Positions 20,601 through 28,710 of a stretch of 32,188 bases of DNA are shown here, in pieces. Numbering within the stretch: position 1 is the stretch's first letter; every line of letters begins with the position of its first letter. The position numbers and the translations under genes were made by a program. The stretch comes from Alphaproteobacteria bacterium. Its GTDB lineage: Bacteria; Pseudomonadota; Alphaproteobacteria; Rhizobiales; JAJRRF01. Under the pieces are notes generated by a model. It worked only from the letters and a program-made list of their open reading frames with translations. It did not search any database and was not told where the DNA came from. The stretch is from NCBI GenBank assembly GCA_024279735.1, contig JAJRRF010000162.1, forward strand, positions 1-32,188. Reading direction: 5' to 3'.

Positions 20601-20902
20601 GAGAACCAATGGATAATGAGGCTGTCATGAGCTTCCTTGGCAGTTTTTCTATCTTTACCCGCAAATCCCTGAAGGTAAAGCTTAAGGAGAAAAAGGCGCA
20701 GGCTCTGCAAGAGGCATCTCTGGTTACAGGACAGGGAGAACATGCTGGAGCAGTTGTGCAAGGTCATAATACAGGAACAGGGCAGCCACTACAGCCTGCT
20801 GCACCCAATGGTGATTTGGCTTTGCCAGTCCGTTATCAGCAAGCAGACAATGTAGATTTGGCTTCTGAGGTTTCCCCGGTTAACCCATTAGCTTCAACCT
20901 GA
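17666..20902 (+). CDS. Membrane 7TM-PAS-GGDEF(degenerate)-EAL cyclic-di-GMP signalling protein
   Basis: N-terminal signal and multi-TM region, PAS-like segment, 'DIDRFKSIN...RPQDTLARVGGNQF', 'FEALLRWHHP', 'DDFGTGYSSL', 'AEGVET'. Confidence 0.93.
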   Translation: MSEARLCLGFLDMALPGCFVRLYAAFYRNFSTYPRLGMYLVIGVLFSVFSLSPVLALEPILLKQHSEKGLGKASTDNRIDINQKGDFYLGKSKQIQVRTAADAEGISQRMVVGSKFGAAKPNWVVFALKNTTDQQMERWLVAKRYNIMGSGIFWPDLDRRRILAVTPSVGFRPEAVKSDQTDIFRLTVEPGATVTFVAELTKGRFPDLSLWKSSAFEEKRRDIVLFNGILLGITSLLALLLSVLFIANPRVLFPASALVAWSVLAYFCVDFGFWGKLFNLSAEHNAVYRGITEAAIPASLTIFLYLFLRISLWYKWVRYSFLLWIAALLCLVVFASFQPQIGSGLARLALLGTVGASGFLLLYLTFSGHGRAMSLMPTWLLFMVWLFAGMMAVNGVLQGDFIPPVLNAGLMLFLVLIGLLVTQFAFEHTEFLEGTPPGSLQKKIMALEAAKAHVWEWNIKKDRVTVGREIEENLGLAWGSIKKREQWLGYMHPSDRDKFSHLLSDIKQNEGGNICESFRMRRTDGSYLWFDLKAFSQEIGTRRTLRCIGLITNDTDTRRSSERLKNNSVLDNMTGLANRELFLDRLSTALVLTRENRDMPPTVIIIDIDRFKSINSSFGMGIGDTILLTVARRITDHLRPQDTLARVGGNQFAVKLNAQANQDEVMATTVGLQQSLKEPIIISGQHIALTTSIGITVYNGTQIDHEELFREAEIAMFHAKHGGTNRIEVFRNEMRDNEDNNLSLLNDLRLAIGSNELEIVYQPILRMSRDELVGFEALLRWHHPRLGVISPEEFIPLAEKNGLIHKIGLYVLESATTAVLGWNRLLKDPKKPVFVSVNVSSRQLFRGELVSDVSQILEGKKIPSSMLRLEITETIVMENPEEAGGILRELKALGVGLSMDDFGTGYSSLAYLLRFPFDTIKIDKELVSLEHDGKIILRSVVAMVHELGKFLVAEGVETVEEVNFLHSIECDYGQGFLYGEPMDNEAVMSFLGSFSIFTRKSLKVKLKEKKAQALQEASLVTGQGEHAGAVVQGHNTGTGQPLQPAAPNGDLALPVRYQQADNVDLASEVSPVNPLAST

Positions 20903-21074
20903 CCGCTGAAGGCTGTTCCATATCTTATCTGATGGGGTCTCCTTATAGCTTTATGGGGTGTATTGTGGGCAGGGTAAGCTTTATGACTGCGGTTAATTGG
21001 AACTTGCAAAACAGTTGTGGGCAGGCTAGATATTCATTTTTTCAATGTAAACAGAAATATTGGAGCCTTCCCTT

Positions 21075-21809
21075 ATGAAACTTCATATCTTGAGTGACCT
21101 GCATATTGAGACCAAGGCATTCACCTTGCCAAAAACGGATGCCGATGTACTGGTTTTGGCAGGGGACATTAACAGGGCAGGCAAGGGGATTGACTGGGCT
21201 CTGGAGAGTTTTCCTGAGAGGCCTATTCTTTATGTCATGGGAAACCATGAATATCATGGCTATGCGATGCCTTCCCTGACCAATGAGATGAGGGAAAAGA
21301 CCAAGGGGACGCGGGTTCATTTCCTTGAAAATGATGTGACAGAGATTGATGGCGTTTCCTTTTTTGGTGCCACGCTCTGGACAGACTATAACTTGCTCAA
21401 TGACCCCAAAAAGGCACAGCTTTATGCAGAAGAGAACCTTAAAGACCATAAGTTGATCAGGGTAGACGGGGAGGATCGGGTTCTGAAGGGAGCTGACAAG
21501 TTGGTCTATCATCACAGAACCCGTGAAGCTCTGGAAAGCGTGGGGCAGGTTGATGTGGTGATTACCCACCATACCCCCAGTGTGCGATCTGTGCCTGAGA
21601 AATTTATAAAAGGGATCAGGGCAACCTCTTCAGCATCCAATATGGATGGCTGGGTGCCGCGTCATGCGAAAAAACTGTGGATACATGGCCATACCCATTT
21701 TAGTGCTGACTATGACATTGAGGGTGTCCGTGTCGTCAGTAATCCGCGCGGCTATATCCCTTTTGAGCCAAATGAAAAATTTGATGAAAATTTTATGGTT
21801 GAGGTTTAG
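21075..21809 (+). CDS. Metallophosphoesterase (calcineurin-like)
   Basis: 'ILSDLHIE', 'LAGDINRAGKG', 'GNHEYHG', 'ITHHTPS', 'IHGHTH'. Confidence 0.92.
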   Translation: MKLHILSDLHIETKAFTLPKTDADVLVLAGDINRAGKGIDWALESFPERPILYVMGNHEYHGYAMPSLTNEMREKTKGTRVHFLENDVTEIDGVSFFGATLWTDYNLLNDPKKAQLYAEENLKDHKLIRVDGEDRVLKGADKLVYHHRTREALESVGQVDVVITHHTPSVRSVPEKFIKGIRATSSASNMDGWVPRHAKKLWIHGHTHFSADYDIEGVRVVSNPRGYIPFEPNEKFDENFMVEV

Positions 21810-21835
21810 GGGGGTGAGCCTATACCATAGGCTGT

Positions 21836-23053
21836 ATGGTAGAAAAAAACTTGGCTCAGGTAGACTGGCTTGCTGACAGTGCAACGCAACGTGTTTTTTC
21901 CCTTCTGCATGAGGGGGGCTTTCAGGCGCGTGTCGTTGGCGGGGCAGTGCGCAACACCCTTCTTGGCCTGCCCATTTCTGATATTGATTTTGCAGGTACA
22001 GCACTGCCAGAGCAGGTTATGGCTCTGGCTAAGGCGGTCGAGATCAGGTGTCTGCCAACAGGGATATCCCACGGGACCGTCACCCTTATGATTGAGGGGA
22101 TGTCTTTTGAGATTACGACCCTGCGCAGGGACGAGCAAACCAATGGCCGCCATGCTGTCGTTGCCTTTACAGATGACTGGGAGCAGGATGCGGCGCGGCG
22201 GGACTTTACGATCAATGCGCTTTACGCAGATGCAGATGGCAGCCTGTTTGATCCTTTGGGGGGATTGCCTGACCTGGAGCGGGGGCGGATCGCATTTATT
22301 GGCAATGCTGATGCGCGGGTGAGAGAAGATTACCTGCGTATCCTGCGTTTCTTTCGTTTCTATGGGCAATATGGGGTCGGGGATATAGACCAGGTCGGCT
22401 TTGAGGCCTGTATACGTGGCGGGGCTGGTTTACGCCAGGTTTCTGGCGAGCGTATCCATGTTGAACTTCTGAAAATTTTGGTCGCTGTCCAGGCCGAAAA
22501 GGCGACCCATGTCCTGTACCAAAGCGGCCTGCTGTTGCAAATTGTGGGGCAGGTCCCGTGTCTTTCCCGCTTTGTGACGATGCTTGCTACAGAACGTGCC
22601 CTGGGACTGGAGCAGGACGCACTTTTCAGGCTGGCAGCCCTATATATCCATATCCCTGAAGATATCAAGATTATAGGCAGGCGTTTGCGGCTCTCCAACA
22701 AGGAAAAACAGCGGCTGGAATGGTTTTCTAGAGCTGTTGATACGGAAAACTTTGTGGGTGGCAGGCTGGGGGAACTGCTTTATTTTCAGGGTGTGGAGGC
22801 TGTAAGGGTTTTTGTTCTACGTGCCGCCCTGAACTGTTCCGCGCCTTCGTCGCAACACCACAGGTTTCGGGCTGTGTTGGCACGGGTCGAAGCCTGGCAG
22901 CATCCTGTTTTTCCAGTCAGCGGGAAAGACTTGATTGCGCAAGGGGGTAAAAGCGGAAGAGAGTTGGGCGAGACCCTGAAACGGCTTGAGAACCAATGGG
23001 TTGCAAGCGGGTTTACAATGCCTAAAGAGCGGTTGCTCCAGATGACTTTTTAG
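21836..23053 (+). CDS. CCA tRNA nucleotidyltransferase / poly(A) polymerase family protein
   Basis: 'RVVGGAVRNTLLGLPISDIDFAG', 'RRDFTINALYAD', 'DPLGGLPDLERGRIAFIGNADARVREDYLRILRFFRF'. Confidence 0.95.
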   Translation: MVEKNLAQVDWLADSATQRVFSLLHEGGFQARVVGGAVRNTLLGLPISDIDFAGTALPEQVMALAKAVEIRCLPTGISHGTVTLMIEGMSFEITTLRRDEQTNGRHAVVAFTDDWEQDAARRDFTINALYADADGSLFDPLGGLPDLERGRIAFIGNADARVREDYLRILRFFRFYGQYGVGDIDQVGFEACIRGGAGLRQVSGERIHVELLKILVAVQAEKATHVLYQSGLLLQIVGQVPCLSRFVTMLATERALGLEQDALFRLAALYIHIPEDIKIIGRRLRLSNKEKQRLEWFSRAVDTENFVGGRLGELLYFQGVEAVRVFVLRAALNCSAPSSQHHRFRAVLARVEAWQHPVFPVSGKDLIAQGGKSGRELGETLKRLENQWVASGFTMPKERLLQMTF

Positions 23054-23730
23054 GTCTTCTGTCCCTTGACATCACGGCTCAGGGTCTCAACAGCCTCAAT
23101 GGCAGATTGCAGGTGTGGGTTAATCGACAAAAGCTTTTGATAGGCTTTCAGAGCAGCCTTTTTATGTCCTGTTTCCCGCAGGATATTGGCCATACCATTG
23201 ATGGCCTGAAAATGCTTTGAGTCCAGGGTCAAAACCTGTTGCAGGTTGATCATGGCATTATGGTAATCTTCTGCCATAAAATAGACCATGGCGCGCTTGT
23301 TCCAGGCCTCAGTAAATCCTGGCTTTAGCTCAATGATCTTTCTGAGGATATAGGCTGCCTTGGGATAATCCTTGTCCTCAATTGCCAGCAGGGCATTGTT
23401 CATGAGCACGTCAATATGGTCGCTGCCTGAGGTCAGCCAGAGCTGTTCAATCGCATCAGACACTTGCTGGGCATTTTCTTTGGAGCGCACTTTTTGCAGC
23501 TTGGTATAGAGCCGCCCTAACAAGGTTTTCTTTTGGGAAAAGTTGAAATTGTCAGGGATCAGTGTAAGTTTCTTTGTTGGCGGAAAGGATGCCGTCTGCC
23601 CAGCCAGATCCTTTTTAAGGAAGATTGGCGCACTGTTGGCACTTACGGAAAAACCCAATGAGAGCAACATGACAGATGTCAGGCTAACAATATTTTTATG
23701 ATGTGCATACATAGAGAGAAATCGCCGCAT
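23050..23730 (-). CDS. TPR-repeat protein with signal peptide
   Basis: Tandem TPR-like repeats 'KPGFTEAWNKRAMVYFMAEDYHNAMINLQQVLTLDSKHFQAINGMANILRETGHKKAALKAYQKLLSINPHL'. Confidence 0.85.
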   Translation of the reverse strand: MRRFLSMYAHHKNIVSLTSVMLLSLGFSVSANSAPIFLKKDLAGQTASFPPTKKLTLIPDNFNFSQKKTLLGRLYTKLQKVRSKENAQQVSDAIEQLWLTSGSDHIDVLMNNALLAIEDKDYPKAAYILRKIIELKPGFTEAWNKRAMVYFMAEDYHNAMINLQQVLTLDSKHFQAINGMANILRETGHKKAALKAYQKLLSINPHLQSAIEAVETLSRDVKGQKT

Positions 23731-24233
23731 AACCCCAGACCCTTGTTAATTGTATCATCCTGCAACACAAAACTAACTATCAGGTTGAATAAATATCTAG
23801 AAATCGGAACGCGGAAAATAAGCCGATGGAAGGAAACCTGATATATGAAACGCCTCATATCACAGATTCTTTAACGATTAGTAGTCTATTGTTTTTTGTT
23901 ATACAAGTGTATTTTATACAACTGTGCATATGTATAAAGAGAATTTACGTCTTAGAAAATTATCTGATTGCAAAAATGCCAGGCAAACTTTCTTGAGCCA
24001 GTGTGCAATATAATTGAGATTTACGTGGAATTTATGACACAGGACTACAGCCACGGATCTGGATAACGATTGCCAGGTCAGTTTGCAAGCAAGATTAGGC
24101 CAGTAGACCTTACCCTAGCCCTTACATGGCGCATATCTTAACCCGCATGTGTAGCCACTTACTTGCACTATCCATATACTTCAATTGTGACCAAAAGTTT
24201 TTTAATGATGGCAAGGAAGACAGCAACCAGAAT

Positions 24234-24359
24234 TTATCCTTGGCGCGCCTTGAACCTTTTATTGACCTTGTTAATGATATAGAGGCGGCCACGGCGGCGC
24301 ACAATCTGGTTGTCGCGATGACGGTTTCTAAGGGATTTTAGAGAATTCTTAATTTTCAT
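24234..24359 (-). CDS. rpmJ: 50S ribosomal protein bL36 (zinc-free, C-minus type; not in the ORF track)
   Basis: Reverse-strand reading gives [41 protein letters not shown], a bL36 signature (41 aa). Confidence 0.95.
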   Translation of the reverse strand: MKIKNSLKSLRNRHRDNQIVRRRGRLYIINKVNKRFKARQG

Positions 24360-24441
24360 GACTGTGAATGGGTTTACCTGCGTATTGGCAAACCAACGTC
24401 CCATACTTAAATGTTAGATAAATAAAGTTTTTAATGAAATA

Positions 24442-24516
24442 TGGTGGGGACGACTGGGATTGAACCAGTGACCCCTTCGATGTCAACGAAGTGCTCTCCC
24501 ACTGAGCTACGCCCCC
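24442..24516 (-). tRNA. tRNA-Val (GAC)
   Basis: GGGGGCGTAGCTCAGTGGGAGAGCACTTCGTTGACATCGAAGGGGTCACTGGTTCAATCCCAGTCGTCCCCACCA folds as a full cloverleaf. Anticodon loop TTGACAT; CCA encoded. Confidence 0.97.
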
Positions 24517-25080
24517 CATGCCATTAAAGCGCAATCCCTAGCACATCATTTTATAAACAGCAAGACCCGTTTGTCATCTTGTCATAATATTTTGGTATCT
24601 GCCTGTCATGTGGCTTGTCTTGAAGTGTGATAATGCCAAGTTTTTCTGTGTTCTGGGATAAAATTTAAGCCCAGTGTATTTCTTGTTGCAGAAACGACAC
24701 TGTGGTGCATTAATGATTTGTTAAGGATTGCTTTGCTAAGCTGGAGAGGCCTACAGCTATAGGGCAGGCCATCAAATCCACAAGGCAAAAGTCGTGGTGG
24801 AAAATATATCGTGGACAATTTATAGTAGCATCTTGTCATGATGATTCTGTATCGTCTAGTCTTTGGGCAATCGAATCGGAGTACCTCTTTCCTGGCTTGT
24901 CACCCGGTAACTATCAGGGACACCAAGAGGAATGAGTTTGCAGCTTTTGGGTTAAGTAATTGCGTGTTTTAAGATCATAAAACATTTTGGGAAGGGCAGG
25001 TGCAGCTGAATGCTGTAGTATGAGCGACCTTTCAAAAGTGCAACCTTTTTACCTAAAACAGACAAGCAGAGGGAAATTTC

Positions 25081-25581
25081 ATGGGCTCCTTACTTCAACA
25101 CCACTTTATTCCTGCCAGTAACCCGATTGACCTGGTAGAGCAAATTGCAAATTCACATGACTGGTCGTTTGAGCGGGCTGTGGAAGAGGAACTCACATTG
25201 GCTGTTGAGGGCAACTGGTGTGACTACCATATTTCCCTGAACTGGCGACAGGATCTTGAAGCCTTGCATATGGCCTGTGCCTTTGACCTAAAAGTTCCTG
25301 ACAGCAGGTTGTCCGAAGTGTACCGTCTGGTTGCCAAGATTAATGAACAGATGTGGATTGGTCATTTTGATGTCTGGTCTTCTGAAGGGCTTATCATGTT
25401 CCGTCATGGGCTGATGCTTAACAATAGCCAGCCTTCTGTTGAACAATGTGAAGCCCTGTTACAGGCAGCACTCGAATCTTGTGAACGCTATTATCAGGCC
25501 TTCCAATATGTGATCTGGGCAGGAAAAAATGCGCCGGATGCGATGGCTTCTGTTATGTTTGAAACCCAGGGCCGGGCCTAA
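25081..25581 (+). CDS. YbjN domain-containing protein
   Basis: 'NPIDLVEQIANSHDWSFERAVEEELTLAVEGNWCDYHISLNWR' and 'VAKINEQMWIGHFDVWSSEGLIMFRHGL'. Confidence 0.88.
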   Translation: MGSLLQHHFIPASNPIDLVEQIANSHDWSFERAVEEELTLAVEGNWCDYHISLNWRQDLEALHMACAFDLKVPDSRLSEVYRLVAKINEQMWIGHFDVWSSEGLIMFRHGLMLNNSQPSVEQCEALLQAALESCERYYQAFQYVIWAGKNAPDAMASVMFETQGRA

Positions 25582-25668
25582 AATATCTTCTTAAATCTTG
25601 ACATGCCTAGCCTTTGGTTGCTCTATGGGCAGCCAGTATAGACGTGCTGTGGTAACGAGAGAAGGGAG

Positions 25669-26493
25669 ATGTCCATGATCAGGATGGATGAACAGGTTTT
25701 GCTGGTGGGGGCTGGAAAGATGGGCTGCGCGATGTTGGTTGGTTGGCTGGACGCTGGTCTGAAACCAGAACAGATTTTGGTGCTTGAGCCGTTCCCGTCA
25801 AGCCAGCTGAAGGTCTTGATGCAGCAAAAAAATATCAAGATTTTTGACAGCAGCACTAAAAACCATGATCCGAATATTGTTATCCTGGCAGTCAAGCCCC
25901 AAATGATGCAACAAGTTATAGCCTCTATTGACACTGTTTTCCAGCCTGGATGCCTTTTCATATCAATTGCGGCGGGACAAAATATCCAGGCTCTGGAAAG
26001 TTATGTCGGCAGGGACAGAGCTGTGGTCAGGGTGATGCCAAATACGCCGGCTTCTATTGGGCGCGGCATGAGTGTGGCCTGTAAAAATAGCTATGTCAGT
26101 TCCGAGCAGACGGCCATATGTTCGGTATTGTTGGCAGCAGCAGGAGAGGTGGCTTGGGTCGAGGATGAGGCGATGATGGATGCAGTGACAGCTGTTTCCG
26201 GTTCTGGGCCTGCCTATATCTTCCTGCTTGCAGAGGTGATGGCGGCGGCAGGGCAAAAGGTGGGCTTGCCTGCGGATCTTGCGCGGCAACTGGCGAATGT
26301 CACAGTTTCAGGCTCAGGTGAATTGCTGCGGCAAAGCGATGGGGCTGCGTCTGTTCTGCGTGAGAATGTGACCTCACCAGGGGGCACAACGGCAGCGGCT
26401 CTGAATGTCCTGATGGATGAGAAGGACGGTATGGGGCAATTGATGGACAGGGCTGTGCAGGCAGCGGTAAAACGCTCGAAAGAACTGTCCTGA
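25669..26493 (+). CDS. proC: Pyrroline-5-carboxylate reductase
   Basis: 'LLVGAGKMGCAMLVGWL', 'VILAVKPQ', 'RVMPNTPASIGRGMS', 'VTAVSGSGPAYIFLLAEVM', 'NVTSPGGTTAAAL'. Confidence 0.95.
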   Translation: MSMIRMDEQVLLVGAGKMGCAMLVGWLDAGLKPEQILVLEPFPSSQLKVLMQQKNIKIFDSSTKNHDPNIVILAVKPQMMQQVIASIDTVFQPGCLFISIAAGQNIQALESYVGRDRAVVRVMPNTPASIGRGMSVACKNSYVSSEQTAICSVLLAAAGEVAWVEDEAMMDAVTAVSGSGPAYIFLLAEVMAAAGQKVGLPADLARQLANVTVSGSGELLRQSDGAASVLRENVTSPGGTTAAALNVLMDEKDGMGQLMDRAVQAAVKRSKELS

Positions 26494-26521
26494 CTGAAAT
26501 TTCAAACCTGCTGCACAAGAA

Positions 26522-26551
26522 AAAAGGCTCTCCAAAACAGGAGAGCCTTTT
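26522..26551. terminator. Bidirectional terminator between convergent proC and carD
   Basis: AAAAGGCTCTCC-AAAACA-GGAGAGCCTTTT. Confidence 0.85.
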
Positions 26552-26578
26552 CTTTATTGATTATGTGGCGTGCTGGGT

Positions 26579-27166
26579 TTAGGCAACAGCTTTATTGTCG
26601 CTGTCATCTTCAGCAGCACTCTTGGCAGCGGCAGCCTTGCTGGCTTTGGCAGCACTGGTCACAAGAATGTCTGTCACCTTGTCAAGGGCTTCCCTTTGGT
26701 CAAGCTTCTGGGTCGCAGAAATTTCACGCGCCATACGGTCAAGAGCCAGTTCATAGAGCTGTCTTTCTGAATAGGACTGCTCTGGCTGGTTTTCGCCGCG
26801 AAACAGATCCCTGACAACTTCTGCCACAGCCACAAGGTTACCAGAATTAATCTTGGCCTCATATTCCTGGGCGCGACGAGACCACATGGTTCTTTTAACG
26901 CGCGGTTTTGTTTTCAGAGTGTCGAGAGATTTTTTTGTGATTGACTTGTCTGATAGTTTACGCATACAAACTTCCTCAACCTTAAAGGTTGGGACGCGAA
27001 GGGTCATCTTGTCAGTCTCAAAATGGATGACAAAAAGTTCAAGTTCGCAACCAGCAATTTCTTCTGTCTCAATGCTGGTAATCTGTCCTACGCCATGAGC
27101 TGGATAGACAATAAATTCGCCTGTCTTGAAGCCTTTTTTTGTTTGTACGGTTTTTTTAACAGCCAT
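26579..27166 (-). CDS. CarD/CdnL-family transcriptional regulator
   Basis: 'FKTGEFIVYPAHGVGQITSIETEEIAGCELELFVIHFETDKMTLRVP' and 'WSRRAQEYEAKINSG'. Confidence 0.94.
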   Translation of the reverse strand: MAVKKTVQTKKGFKTGEFIVYPAHGVGQITSIETEEIAGCELELFVIHFETDKMTLRVPTFKVEEVCMRKLSDKSITKKSLDTLKTKPRVKRTMWSRRAQEYEAKINSGNLVAVAEVVRDLFRGENQPEQSYSERQLYELALDRMAREISATQKLDQREALDKVTDILVTSAAKASKAAAAKSAAEDDSDNKAVA

Positions 27167-27619
27167 GCTTAGGTCTCTCTTTATAAATCATGTCGATAGT
27201 GTTCGCACCCAAAAAACGGGTCAAAAACAGGCAAGGCAAAACAATCCTAAAGTCTTGGGTTTCTGGCAGGAGAAACAGGTTAGGATTTAATTTTGCCCCG
27301 TATTTATGTGAACAGTTATCTCGGTGGCATTATTGTTTTTAGATGAGATATACCCTCGGGGTTGGTCAAGGTCTCAATAAGCATCATTCTATCAACCAAT
27401 TTAGCTTAAATTTAGGTAGAAAGTCAAAAAAACACACGCAACATAGTTTTTGAGACCTGAAGATGATGGCTAGATTTATTGGCCTGCTGTTAAGAGTATA
27501 TTCATGCTGTTGTAGCTATAGCACATTTTTAACTGTTTTTAAACCTTTTGGGACAAATAGCTTTATCTTCATAGGCTTAGGGGCTATGATTTTGTGCTGC
27601 CAGAACAGCTAAAAACAAA

Positions 27620-27655
27620 CAAGACCCTGCATAAATACAGGGTCTTGCCGTTTTT
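27620..27655. terminator. Strong hairpin terminator, T-rich on both sides
   Basis: CAAGACCCTG-CATAAATA-CAGGGTCTTG with flanking TTTTT on each strand. Lies downstream of fdxA on the minus strand. Confidence 0.75.
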
Positions 27656-27720
27656 ATCCCCAGTTAAGGGGATTAACCAAATGATGAGTTAGTTTTTTAA
27701 AATATAGTTTTTGACAAGGA

Positions 27721-28059
27721 TCAATCGCCTTCACCTGGATTCGGATCAAAGTGTTTGTCAAACTTGTCCTTCACTTCTGCAAACTCCTCGGCTTCAGGCA
27801 AGGGCGGTTTTTGCATGGTGATATTTGGCCATTTTTCTGAATATTTCAGGTTGATCTCAACCCATTTGTCCATGCCTGGCTCGGTATCCGGCTTGATGGC
27901 ATCAACAGGACATTCAGGTTCGCAGACACCGCAGTCAATACATTCGTCGGGGTGAATGGTTAGGAAATTTGCGCCCTCATAAAAGCAGTCAACAGGGCAG
28001 ACTTCCACACAGTCTGTATGTTTGCATTTTACGCAGGCATCAATAACGACATAGGTCAT
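27721..28059 (-). CDS. fdxA: 7Fe ferredoxin FdxA
   Basis: '[55 protein letters not shown]' cluster motifs. Confidence 0.95.
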   Translation of the reverse strand: MTYVVIDACVKCKHTDCVEVCPVDCFYEGANFLTIHPDECIDCGVCEPECPVDAIKPDTEPGMDKWVEINLKYSEKWPNITMQKPPLPEAEEFAEVKDKFDKHFDPNPGEGD

Positions 28060-28281
28060 AACGTTTATCCGGGAGCAAAAGGTCGAGGAATTGCATCATG
28101 TCTGGGTTGGAAGTCGCCAAAGACCTCATGCCTCAATCATGTGCAGTATATAGGGTTAATATTATCTAATATAATCCTTTTGCAAGGACAAGTATTAAAA
28201 ATACTTAATATTTGCAAGAAAATAAAGTAACGGAGCTTGCAGCAAACCAACGCAATTCAAACTCCATCACCACCCAGGTCA

Positions 28282-28704
28282 TCACTCAAACTCCTGGTTT
28301 TTGGTAAACTTGTCCAGCTCGCGTCTGTCGCGCTTGGTGGGGCGGCCAGTATGGTCGTTACGGGCATGATTATCAACCCGCCTGCGCCGCCTGGGCTGGG
28401 TCGGCGGGAAGAAGGTTTCCAGCTCATCCACAGGTGTCAGGTCGTCATAGAGCAGCTTTGCCTCTTCATAGGGGCCGCGCCGCGCGCCAATATCGACCAC
28501 TTTCAGCACCCGCAATTTTTCATGGATGACACCGGAAATGACATCGCCTTCCTTGACCCCGTAAGAGGCCTTGGTGACGGGCTGCTCATTGACGCGGAAC
28601 TTGCCACGGCTGACCAGCTGGCTGCCAAGATTGCGCGTCTTGACCTGCCGCGTAAACCACAGCCACTTGTCAAGACGTACCTTTTCAACCTTGTCATCAC
28701 TCAT
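28282..28704 (-). CDS. S4-domain RNA-binding protein (HslR-like)
   Basis: 'VRLDKWLWFTRQVKTRNLGSQLVSRGKFRVN' S4 motif. Confidence 0.9.
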   Translation of the reverse strand: MSDDKVEKVRLDKWLWFTRQVKTRNLGSQLVSRGKFRVNEQPVTKASYGVKEGDVISGVIHEKLRVLKVVDIGARRGPYEEAKLLYDDLTPVDELETFFPPTQPRRRRRVDNHARNDHTGRPTKRDRRELDKFTKNQEFE

Positions 28705-28710
28705 AATGGT

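Noticed and set aside
24126-24341. 71-aa plus-strand ORF and 60-aa minus-strand ORF at 24122-24304
   Set aside because: Antisense or frame-shifted shadows of the genuine rpmJ (24234-24359).
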